Assembly: GCA_963281155.1 (NCBI GenBank)
Contig: CAUJLY010000003.1
Span: 4,030,001 to 4,094,000 of the forward strand
Direction of reading: 5' to 3'
Source of the DNA: Rhabditophanes sp. KR3021
Lineage: Eukaryota > Nematoda > Chromadorea > Rhabditida > Alloionematidae
Length of the DNA stretch: 64,000 nucleotides
Under the pieces are notes generated by a model. The model ran no database searches. It was not told the origin of the DNA and saw only the letters and a program-made list of their open reading frames with translations. Made by a program: the position numbers and the translations under genes. Below, one piece after another: positions 50,301 through 58,874 of this stretch; position 1 is the stretch's first letter; every line of letters begins with the position of its first letter.

Positions 50301-53300
50301 TTTAAGATGTGTGACTACAACGGGGATGGAAAGGTCGACAGAAACGAATTTGTGACTTTTATCAGACAAATCATGGAACCTGCAGGAGTCAAAATGGATT
50401 TGCACGTCCAACAAGACATGCTCGAAGGTGTTTTATCAGATCTTGGAATTTCACAAAATTACTTAACTGAAGAAGACTTAGAAAAGATGTTCTCTCAATG
50501 CGATGGATCTATCAGGCCTGTTGGTGTCCACTTCAGAGGCGCCAAATTAGAAGTTAGTTGCGAAGATACAGCGTCCATAAGTTCATTCGCAGTTCCAGCA
50601 GATGAAAATCGTTCAAAATTATCCAAATCCAAAATTACGATGTTACTTTCCTTCTTAGAAACTTACAGACAACATATTGCTTGGCTTTTCATATTTTTCT
50701 GTGCAAATGGTCTATTTTTTCTGGAACGATTTTGGTACGGATTCCCCTTTTAACCTTTTCTAATCTCTTTTTCTTTTAGGTAAGTATGGATCACAATTAA
50801 TTAAACGAACAAAAATAAGTAAAAATTTATTAAACCAAAAGGGTGATATAGAAATTAGGTATATTTCAAGTAATATCCCATTTGCTTGATGTCACGGAAG
50901 GTAAAGACATTTAGCACTCTGTCCGAAACTGATCCAGCTGATAAGTTGGTTAATCCTTTGTGAGCTGCAATCAACGACCTTTCAATAATAGAGGCATATC
51001 GTCCTGACAATCCTTCCCAGCACAACACCTCGACGAATCCCTTTTTCATGAAATCTTCCCACATTTTGACAACACACCATCTTTACAAAGCATCACTCCT
51101 TTCCTCCAGTAACATTGTCTTCTCTTTCTATTTTCATCAAGCACAGGCGAAAAGCATTATATGTTATGATTCCCTTCAACAGGGTTTCGTGTAATTGAGT
51201 CAAGACACGCCCATTGTCATTTAGTCCCTCTCTTAACGATTCAGAATTCGCTTTACATTCTATCTTTCCTCCAAAATTAGTCGAGTCCTGACCAATCGAA
51301 ACAAGTTAGTCTTAGCATCATGTTTTGGCATCCCGAATGTCCGAACCAGACATGTAAGAGATGTTGTCGGTAACAGCAGGCATTTCTTCTTCATAGTCAC
51401 TGATGAAAACTACTTCTGGTTCTTGTTTAGGTTCTAAAGCAAATAATATATAACTTAACAATTATTTTAACTTACTAATTGGCTCCAAGACATCTTTCTT
51501 CTCCGCAACTTTTCCACACCCAATATTATTCTCTAAAAGGAAATGATTCATAAGTTAATAGACTATTTAACATACCTGTAGCAACAAAGGGCTTACTTCT
51601 CCCGAAAGTGACACTCCTGACAATTCTAGGTATCTTTATATTAGGCTTATCTAGCTAAATCATCGCTCAATCCACGATCTGTTTCCTTATCTCTTTTTCT
51701 TGAATTCTCAGCCATCTTAGATTAAGTAACACCAATAAGAGTACGATGTTGTGCAACTGAAATAAATGAGTAATTAAATCAAGCTTAAACATGATGACAC
51801 GTAAAGCCTCTCAGCTAACATTCATACTTTGAATGAGCATAGTACTAAAGAGCAAATGGCATGCAGTCACTTCATACTTAAAATTATTAAACATTTAAAT
51901 CCCTTTGATGCTTGTCAAAAATAGTCGAGTTTGGGTATATTATTCTAATACTAATATTTAAAATTCAGGTATTACAAATATGAGGTTGAACATCGTGATT
52001 TGCGTCGCGTACTTGGGACTGGAATTGCTATCACTCGTGGTGCTGCAGCTGCAATTTCATTCAATCTATCCTTAATTTTGTTGACAGTCTGTAGGAACAT
52101 CATAACATATGTACGCGAGACCCCGATCGGCGAGTACATTCCATTTGATGCTGCTATTGCATTCCACAGGATTGTAGGATTGACGGCTGGATTCTTTGCC
52201 GCAGTTCACACAATTGGGCATTTAATCAACTTTTATAATATTGCAACTCAATCTAAGGAAGGTTTGCAATGCCTATTTCAAGAAGCTGTATTCGGATCTA
52301 ATTTCGCTCCATCCATCAGTTATTGGTTCTTTGGCACCATCACCGGCTTAACTGGGATTTTGATTGTCATATTTATGTGCATCATCTATATATTTGCAAT
52401 CCCCTCATTCATGCGTCAAAATTACAATGCCTTCCGATTCACTCATTGGTTGAATATTATATTCTATGCCTTAACTTTATTGCACGGATTGCCTAAATTA
52501 CTAGATAAACCAAGTTTCTGGTATAAAGGTAAATTTACTAAACACAAAATTAAACACTTTAAAAAAATTCAACGTAATCGTCATACTTAATATCATCTAG
52601 AGTAGGATCGCAAGCTTCATTATTAATTTTTTAAAACTTGGTAGATTTCGTCAAGGTACAGCTTTCCGGAGTCACTGTTATTAGCTAATATTTAAAGAGA
52701 CTTTGTATCTTTGGCTTCTTGCCAGCCTTGGACGAAGTTGTTTTGGTTTTTTGAGTGGGAATGATTTTCCAGAGTTGCTAATTCTTCTTCAAAAATAAAA
52801 AACAGTTCATTTTCATTATTTGGTTGCAAGTAAATAGGTTCAATGCAAGATCACCATCTTTACCTTTGTCTAGGTTAGTAGCCTCGTCAGAATGTGCCAT
52901 CAGGCATCTCTCCCTTAAACTTAAAAAATAAATAATACATTTAAACTCAAATATTAATAAAAATGTTTCTTTAAGTTTTGGGACCACTTATTCTGTTCAT
53001 TATTGACAAAATTATTGGAATGAGGCAACAATACAAACAACTAAGAATTATCGAAGCTGCTCTTTTGCCTTCTGATATTATTTACATTCAATTCAAAAGA
53101 CCACACTCATTTAAGTTTAGATCTGGGCAATGGGTTAGAATCAGTTGCCCCCAAATAAGTTGCACATTTAATGAACATCACGCATTTTCTATGGCATCAG
53201 CTCCTCAGTCACCTTCATTAGAACTTTATATCAAGGCGGTCGGGCCATTTACATGGCAACTTCGTTCATTGATTCAGGATTGCCAAGCCAATGGCCTAAC

Positions 53301-53978
53301 TTTACCAAATGTAAACTTAAGTGGTCCGTTCGGAGATGGAAATCAAGAATGGACGTCCTATGACGTATCAGTTATGGTTGGAGGAGGAATTGGAGTGACT
53401 CCATATGCTTCAACTTTGATGGATTTGGTTCTTGATAAAAGCTCTGGTCGCCACACGAGTATTAGATGCAAAAAAGTATACTTTCTCTGGATATGCCCAA
53501 CTCATAAAAACTACGAATGGTTTGTTGATGTACTGAAGGATGTTGAAACCTTAGATCACAATAATATACTAGAAACACACATTTTTGTTACTCAATTCTT
53601 CCATAAATTTGACTTAAGAACAACTATGCTGGTAAATTTAAAACATTTATTTATTTAACTACTTTATTTTCAGTACATTTGCGAAAAGCATTTTAGAGGA
53701 GGTATGTTTATTTAATTGTTACATTTAATTTTAATCGCAATTCTTCAGATAACAATGGCAGATCAATGTTTACAGGTTTAAAAGCGATTAATCATTTTGG
53801 TCGACCAAACTTTGAATCCTTCTTCAAGTTTCTACAGAGAAAACACAATGACGTAGAACAAATAGGAGTCTTTTCATGTGGACCAGCAGTCGTAAATAAA
53901 AAAATAAGATCGGCTTGTACTGGAGCAAATAGAATAAGAAATGCACCATCATTTGTTCATCGCTTCGAAACTTTCTAA
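44335..53978 (+). CDS. duox: Dual oxidase (peroxidase-NADPH oxidase)
   Basis: Membrane NADPH oxidase making hydrogen peroxide; the C. elegans counterpart BLI-3 supports cuticle tyrosine cross-linking. Exons: 44335-44455, 45073-45167, 46353-46547, a single G at 46593 plus 47464-47549, 47593-47655, 47705-47879, 47917-48620, 48950-49625, 49678-50734, 51969-52528, 52976-53631, 53674-53701 and 53749-53978, giving about 1548 residues. A signal peptide (IAILFLLCHIIPVTQ) precedes a peroxidase-like domain starting FQRYDGWYNNLANPEWG and containing LILFRWHNVQA. Then come a membrane segment, an EF-hand (DYNGDGKVDRNE), ferric-reductase helices with AFHRIVGLTAGFFAAVHTIG, the FAD site HHAFSMASAP, the NADPH sites GGGIGVTPYA and VFSCGPA, and the terminal FETF. 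Intron 47550-47592 uses a GC donor (GCAAGT). Introns 2, 3, 9 and 10 carry antisense relics. If the acceptor at 47426 is used instead of the 1-nt exon, 12 residues are added in frame. Confidence 0.94.
44752..44828. repeat. Short tandem repeat in dual oxidase intron 1
   Basis: Three copies of a roughly 27-30 bp unit containing AATTTAGTTTGTTGAT, with small length differences. Confidence 0.75.
45210..45880 (-). pseudogene. Decayed antisense gene in dual oxidase intron 2
   Basis: On the minus strand a start codon at 45689 opens MSRRKARGIEVDGLDTDVE and runs about 60 codons through AEEEEMASKILYKRRANS before a frame break. Other frames continue with DAEDLSEVEEEAIEKMGKAM and DWDADHKSSVGQKERAERP, ending RRLTLAELKAQCGEKL. 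Upstream of the ATG another open segment reads SGFAYSLKEENDGDNDIY. It is highly charged and has several frameshifts and stops. I see no clear sequence match to the other nested relics, only the same position and orientation pattern. Confidence 0.45.
46594..47463. mobile_element. Introner-like element in dual oxidase intron 3
   Basis: The host exon ends at 46547 and is followed by a complete 45 nt intron (46548-46592, GTACTTT to TTTATTTTAG). One exon base, G, follows at 46593. Then foreign sequence begins GTAAATT and ends ACATTCTAG at 47463, after which the host reads AAATGGAGCC. Removing 46594-47463 rebuilds TTTTAG|GAAATGG, which reads Leu-Glu-Met-Glu in frame and fits the dual oxidase family. 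The block carries the decayed antisense gene at 46620-47300. Confidence 0.65.
46620..47300 (-). pseudogene. Decayed antisense gene, CxxC finger plus GIY-YIG-like segment, in dual oxidase intron 3
   Basis: Minus-strand frames read GKHKCQSCGTTFNETSLI, then SVSFEEFMKGILYCGASVN. After a frame break they give AVIMNPQNVLSNIYASG and SNEVMFPKHPEIVKES. The last two blocks align at both protein and DNA level with the nucleostemin intron copy (SVIMDP, NVMANNDSSG, SNAVMFTKHPTIVKSL). ILYCGASVN after a cysteine pair resembles IYYVGESKN of the debranching enzyme intron copy. It is broken by at least two frame changes. Confidence 0.6.
50855..51715 (-). pseudogene. Decayed antisense gene in dual oxidase intron 9
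   Basis: A minus-strand ATG at 51715 opens MAENSRKRDKETDRGLSDD. After one frame slip it continues KIPRIVRSVTFGRSKPFVAT. Two small introns with good consensus sites follow, separating ENNIGCGKVAEKKDVLEPI and EPKQEPEVVFISDYEEEM. Then stops appear. A later open frame reads WEDFMKKGFVEVLCWEGLSG and continues to a stop at 50855. That segment resembles LWQKFMKSVFTEVFLEMWKG of the nucleostemin intron copy. The acidic, charged N-terminal layout recalls the pyruvate kinase intron copy. Confidence 0.55.
51724..51968 (-). repeat. Dispersed repeat copy 2, ending at the dual oxidase exon 10 splice site
   Basis: This 245 bp segment is nearly identical to 40318-40563 and also stops at the host 3' splice site. 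On the minus strand it lies immediately 5' of the nested start codon at 51715, so it could carry the promoter and leader of the nested gene. ATTGGTGTTA, its last part before the ATG, recurs just before a candidate ATG in the MEC-8 intron relic. Confidence 0.9.
52610..52900 (-). pseudogene. Small antisense relic in dual oxidase intron 10
   Basis: Minus-strand frames read EPIYLQPNNENELFFIFEEE, then a break, then ANNSDSGKLYLDEIYQVLKN before a stop. NNSDSGK recalls NSDSGKP of the pyruvate kinase intron copy and NNDSSGK of the nucleostemin intron copy, but the match is short. It follows the pattern of long-intron, antisense relics. Confidence 0.35.
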
Positions 53979-54413
53979 TTATCAGGATCTTGTATATAAC
54001 TTTAATGTCGTATTTAATGTACAAAATCTCAGCTTTTCAAATCTGGTCTTCACATAACATGTGACATAATATGTAGTATCAACAACTCAAACTAAAATAA
54101 TTCAAGTTTAAATTGGGGTGTATTTTAATGCCATAATTATTTTTAATATCAAGAGCAATAAAAAGTTTTATAATTAGTGTGTCTTAAATTCATCAAACTT
54201 AGGCATTTTTAAATATCTCAATATTTTATCTTTGCAATAATTTCAAATTTTTATTATGACAACAGAAACTATAAATTCTTATCAAACTTGGTTCGTGTTA
54301 GTGCAATTCAAATTTGTATTATAGTAGTCTTGAGACGATTGGAATTTCGACATCTCTTTTAAAATAAAATAATATTATATTCGTTTCAGATCTGATTATA
54401 ATTTATAACAAAA
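53979..54413. other. Intergenic, dual oxidase to nucleostemin
   Basis: Contains the dual oxidase 3' UTR (AATAAA near 54157) and the nucleostemin 5' region. A TTCGTTTCAG acceptor ends at 54389, 24 nt before the ATG. Confidence 0.6.
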
Positions 54414-56924
54414 ATGGCCAAATATTGTTTGAGTAAGTTTATTTTGCTCTGATTTAAATTCTAATAATTATTCTCTATTTAGATAAGCAGACAAAAAGAG
54501 TCGTGTGCCGTCAAAAGTACAAGATTGAGAAGAAAGTCAAGGATCATAATAGAAAGTTGAAGAAGGAAGCTAAACGCACCAAGAACACAAATATCAGAAA
54601 GGCAGCCAAGCCAGTCTCAGTTCCAAATGACTGCCCCTTCAAAGATGAGATGCTCATGGAAGCTGAGCAAAGACGTGAAGAAATCAAGTCAGAAATGATC
54701 AAGAAAAAAGCCCAAAAGAAGTTGGATAAGTCTAGAAAAGCCAAGAAAGTTGTTGAGGTTGGAGTTAAACGTAAGATGGGAGTGAAAGGAGACATCAATA
54801 CTGTTGCTCAACGTGCCGTCGTTACCGGAGAAGCCTATGATATTGGAGTTTTGAACGAACCAGAAGCAATGGAAGCTGAAGGCCCAGTTAAGGATCAATC
54901 TTACAAAAAGTACGCTTCAGAAGTCAAGAAAACTATCGAGACTGCTGATGTTATTTTGGAAATTCTCGATGCCCGTAATCCATTAGGATCAAGAAACATG
55001 AACTTGGAAAGAAGTATTTTGGCGTCTGGAAAGCGGTTGGTTCTCGTTTTGAACAAAATCGACTTAATTCCTAAGGAAAATGCGGCAGCTTGGTTAATTT
55101 ATTTACGTAAAATTGCCCCAACCATCGCTTTCAAGGCGTCCACTCAAGAACAAGTAAGAAACGTTGGAAGAACTCGTTCCTCAAATTTGTCTATCAGCAC
55201 ATCTAAGTGTATTGGAGCCGACTTGATCATGAAATTATTGGGTAACTATTGTAGAAACAATGGAGTAAAGCAAAGTATTCGCGTTGGAGTTATTGGATAT
55301 CCAAATGTTGGAAAGAGTAGTGTGATTAATAGTTTGAAGAGAAAGAAGTCTTGCCAAGTCGGGAACACTCCAGGTACTTGTTTCCTCTTAATGACCTTAA
55401 CTAATTTTATTTCGTTTTAGGTAATTTAAAAACAGGAAAATATTAAAAGCAGACAAATATTATTCGATGCTATTATTTAAATTTGCATCCATGAGTACAA
55501 TATTTCAAAGACTCTTTACGATGGTAGGGTGTTTCGTGAACATAACTGCATTAGATTTACCCGATGAATCATTGTTTGCCATTACATTCGGGGATCCATA
55601 ATAACTGAGTATTCGAGGCGAGTCCTTTAACTTAAGATAAGCCACCAATATCGACTGCCATCATTTTTCGTTTGTATCTCAAGCTATCCAAATCACGTTG
55701 TCCTTAGTATTCAAAAGAATATTGACGTTTGACATCTTGTTGATGCTTATCAAGTCCCCTTTCCACATTTCCAGAAACACCTCAGTGAAGACTGACTTCA
55801 TAAACTGATAAAACATAGCAACTTAAGATTCATATGTAGAGGCAGATCAAGCAAGACATAAACACTTACTTTTTGCCACAACTCAACATGAGACAACTTC
55901 TTTTCTTCCTCAAAAGTCTTGCCAACTCACTTCTTAATTTTGAGCAAACTTTCTTCTTTAAATAGCATGCCAACTTGGAATATGATTGAATGTGGTGGTG
56001 CTTGAAAACTTTGACACTAGGTGATTGAGTATTTGGATTTGGTGTCATTGTGTAGACAGTAAAATAGACTAAATGTATTTAAAATGAACACATATAATGA
56101 AGTATTTTGCAGGTATGACTAGACACATCCAAGAAGTCGAGCTTGACAAAAACATCAAGTTAATTGATTCCCCTGGGGTTGTCATGGATTTGGGAAAAGA
56201 TTTAGATACCGTGGAGCTGATCCTCAAGAATGCTGTTTCTGTTGAAAATGTCGAAGACCCAGAACTAGTCATTACAGCCATTCTCCGTAGATGTTCTACT
56301 CGTACCTTAATGATCCATTACAAGATCCCCGAATTCACTACACAAATCCAATTCTTAGATATGATTGCTAGAAAGATTGGGCGTATGGGAAAGAGCGGAA
56401 TCACTGACAAGAAAGCTGCCGCCAAGTTCGTTCTCCACGAATGGCATGATGGTAAATTACCTTATCACACTCTTCCTCCAGAGACCAACTTGGCCATCAC
56501 CAAGGAAAACGAGATTTGCTCTTCTGAACTTTTGACGACCATGTCTAAAGAATTTAGCTTGGATGAAATCTGTGAAGAGCAAATCAAGGCTGTTGAAGCT
56601 ATGGATGAGACCACGGGATTGTCGTGTGTGTATGATCCTTCTAAGAAACCAATTCAAGAGGAGAGCATGGAAACTGATGATGTCGCAGATGGAAAGAAAT
56701 TCTCCGTTACTGCTGGAGTAAACACCAAACAAATAAAACACAAGTCCACTGTCAATTTGCCCAAGAAATCAGCTATTAAGAACCCAACTACTTTCAAGCA
56801 TGATGGTAATGTTCAGTTGAACAAAACAATCAACAAGGCTGCAAAGAAGGTTAAAAAGCAAACAGTCAAACAATCCAAAAGAGTAGAAAAGATTGCTGAT
56901 TCCATTAACAATTTCTCTATGTAA
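54414..56924 (+). CDS. nst-1: Nucleostemin-family nucleolar GTPase (GNL3-like)
   Basis: Circularly permuted GTPase acting in nucleolar ribosome assembly and cell growth. Exons 54414-54432, 54483-55373 and 56113-56924 sum to 1722 nt (573 residues). A basic N-terminus (VVCRQKYKIEKKVKDHNRK) and a coiled, lysine-rich stretch precede the G domain. G4 (VLNKIDLIP, near residue 195) comes before G1 (GYPNVGKSS, near 275) and G3 (DSPG, near 322), the permuted order of this family. NTPGMTRHIQEVELDKNIKL spans the exon 2/3 junction, confirming the splice. The C-terminus is basic. Intron 2 (55374-56112) is a tandem of an original 47 nt intron and an inserted block. GNL3 versus GNL3L cannot be settled by eye. 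Confidence 0.93.
55421..56112. mobile_element. Introner-like element in nucleostemin intron 2
   Basis: Exon 2 ends at 55373 and is followed by an intact 47 nt intron, 55374-55420, ending TTTCGTTTTAG. The next base begins GTAATTT. The foreign block ends AAGTATTTTGCAG at 56112, and the host resumes GTATGACTAGAC in frame. Deleting the block rebuilds TTTTAG|GTATGAC. As in dual oxidase intron 9, AGGT is present at both junctions. It carries the antisense relic at 55480-56048. Confidence 0.7.
55480..56048 (-). pseudogene. Decayed antisense gene in nucleostemin intron 2
   Basis: A minus-strand ATG at 56048 opens MTPNPNTQSPSVKVFKHHHI, followed by a basic segment. A small intron with consensus ends (GTAAGTG to TTTTATCAG, about 55808-55872) joins HVELWQK to FMKSVFTEVFLEMWKGD. 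After stops and slips the C-terminal part reads SVIMDP, NVMANNDSSG and SNAVMFTKHPTIVKSL. This last part is homologous to the dual oxidase intron 3 copy. Confidence 0.6.
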
Positions 56925-57082
56925 GTAGGCATCTTGTTACTTGTTTAATCATATTATTTTTTGTTATACCTTGTTATTTTAATCGTTTTATTATGTTAAA
57001 AGCTTTTAAAGTTTATTAAATAAATAAATTTTTGTTGTTACAATAAATATGCTCTGTTAAATTAGGCCTTATTTGTCCTTGA

Positions 57083-57556
57083 TCACTTGCGCATGTAAGC
57101 CTTAACTTCATTGCTGTAAAATGAATTGGTAAATTCTTGTTTCAAAACAGGGTGTTGAGTACTTGATCCGGCTTCTTTGGTAAAATTGACTCTCCCAAAG
57201 AAGGAATCAGCGAATTCGTTTTTATAATTTGGAGCAGTTGTCGCAATACTCATGTCGTATGTTTGCTCTGGTTTAGTTTCGGCAATCTTCTTATTTGTAG
57301 CTTCATTATTTCTTCTTAAGTTGTCACCAAAAGTTTTAATGGCTTCAGATAAATCGGATGATTCTCGGAAGGCCTCCAAAGTCTTGTAGATAGTCAATTG
57401 CAACGGACTAAGAGTGATATTTTGAATCTTAGATTCTTCCTTATTTTCGGTGTTTCCTTGCAAGTTGAATTTTCGATTATTAAAGAAGTATTCGGGAATA
57501 GCCTGGTTAGGTATAACTTGGATCAGCAAAAATAAAGTACAAATGTAGGCAATCAT
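57083..57556 (-). CDS. Small secreted protein of unknown function, 157 residues
   Basis: Single open exon starting MIAYICTLFLLIQVIPNQA, a clear signal peptide. The mature part is hydrophilic, with potential N-glycosylation sites (NIT and NFT) and no cysteines. Sequence such as LSPLQLTIYKTLEAFRESSD suggests a helix. I recognise no family. It lies tail to tail with the nucleostemin gene, 158 bp away. Confidence 0.65.
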   Translation of the reverse strand: MIAYICTLFLLIQVIPNQAIPEYFFNNRKFNLQGNTENKEESKIQNITLSPLQLTIYKTLEAFRESSDLSEAIKTFGDNLRRNNEATNKKIAETKPEQTYDMSIATTAPNYKNEFADSFFGRVNFTKEAGSSTQHPVLKQEFTNSFYSNEVKAYMRK

Positions 57557-58033
57557 TTTAAAACAGTTAAATGGTAATAATATAAAGATTTAGATACCAT
57601 TTATACTGCCAATTGACGAAAGGTGTTCAAACAAAAGTAATGATCACAATTTCAACCCCTTTAATGTAGTACCACAGAATGAGATAATAACAATGAAATG
57701 TTTATTTATAAATGACAGATATAAAGCTTTTGTATTCGTCATGTCTGTAATGTACTCAGCAGTTCCCTCCTGGTAAGTTATGTAAATACACACTACCATT
57801 AGATTATTAACCTTATCTGGACTGGTCAAAATTAAGCAAACAACCCCTTGTACTGGATAAGCATGAGATGACTTTCGTAATTGATTCTGATATTAAAATA
57901 TATATCCAACATAAATCTAAATATATCGAATTGTTTATCCAAATGATGACAAATGTTTCTTTTGAAATAAAATGCAATACATAATTTGATGCAAAACAAT
58001 TGAATAAATAGTTTATTTATATAAATATATAGC
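57557..58033. other. Intergenic
   Basis: AT-rich sequence between two minus-strand small-protein genes. No gene is supported. It should contain the promoter of the 57083-57556 gene. Confidence 0.5.
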
Positions 58034-58734
58034 TTACACTCGATTTTTAAGTAAAATGAATGTTAAAATTGATACAAAAAAGGCAATCACAAGTTTTGGA
58101 CCATCTATTCTTTGTCCGCCATTTTTAAGAGGTATTGCTGGAACAGGCACAGGTTTATTTGGAATTAATGGTGATGGTAATGGTATTGCCGCAGGTGGAT
58201 TACAGGGAGACATAATTGTAGGATGTGAATTAGTAATTAAGTTGGTCTCTGTAATACATGGTCCTATTTTATTCTGATTGTTTTCAGCAAATTGCGGACA
58301 ATAAATAAATAAGTCTAATGTTAATCCATTGTGGAAAGTATGTTTAATAGGATATCGTTGATTTGAGTTCTAAAAGGATTAAATTAAAGTATAAACAAAG
58401 AAATTAAACTTACTTGACAAATACGAATAGTTTCGCTTATATAATTTTCAGGAATTTTCAAAATTCTTCCTAGATCAAACAGATTCCAAGGACATCCATT
58501 AATAAGTCCGTTCCAAATACACTGTCCGTAACTGAATACCATTCCACTTAATTCCATGCAACTTTTTTCCCCACATCTGGTTGAGGCTGATGGGGATGTA
58601 ACGATAATTTTTTCATCAGGATTAAGAGTCCTTTCGTAATTTTGATAAAAGGGGCATAAAATATCTCCATTTATAGCAAGAAATAAAAACACTGTAAAGA
58701 TTGTCAATATTGTTTTCGATAAGAATATTCTCAT
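58034..58734 (-). CDS. Secreted, cysteine-containing protein with C-terminal membrane anchor, 218 residues
   Basis: Exons 58414-58734 and 58034-58369, joined in phase 0 at CAA|GTAAGT, sum to 657 nt. Residues 1-24 (RIFLSKTILTIFTVFLFLAI) are a signal peptide. The ectodomain holds several cysteines (ILCPFYQNYE, CGEKSCMEL, QCIWNGLINGCPWN, ICQ, YCPQF), then a proline-rich stretch (PSPLIPNKPVPVPAIP). The C-terminus LVIAFFVSILTFILLKNRV is a transmembrane or GPI-signal-like segment. The plus-strand frame at 58056-58277 is its shadow. I do not recognise the family. Confidence 0.7.
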
Positions 58735-58874
58735 GTCAATAATAAATATCCAAAAGTTAAAATATTCTCTACAATTGAAGATAAAAGATAAGAAGTTATT
58801 TGCAATTAGTCATTGTTTGTAGTTAAGATTTACCAAAAAATATAACTCATTTTATTATTACCAAAAAATTAAAA

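Larger units (their letters stand above)
50780..51968. mobile_element. Introner-like element in dual oxidase intron 9
   Basis: Directly after exon 9 lies an intact 45 nt intron, 50735-50779, ending TTTTTCTTTTAG. The next base starts GTAAGTATGG, a full donor consensus. The block ends TTTAAAATTCAG at 51968, and the host continues GTATTACAAATATGAGG in frame. Deleting 50780-51968 rebuilds a normal short intron and TTTTAG|GTATTAC. The same junction can be described as an AGGT duplication at both ends. The block holds the antisense gene 50855-51715 and dispersed repeat copy 2. Confidence 0.7.

Noticed and set aside
58056..58277. Plus-strand open frame rich in glycine (GIAGTGTGLFGINGDGNG)
   Set aside because: It is the antisense of exon 2 of the minus-strand secreted protein; that gene has a signal peptide, a phase-consistent splice and a C-terminal membrane segment.
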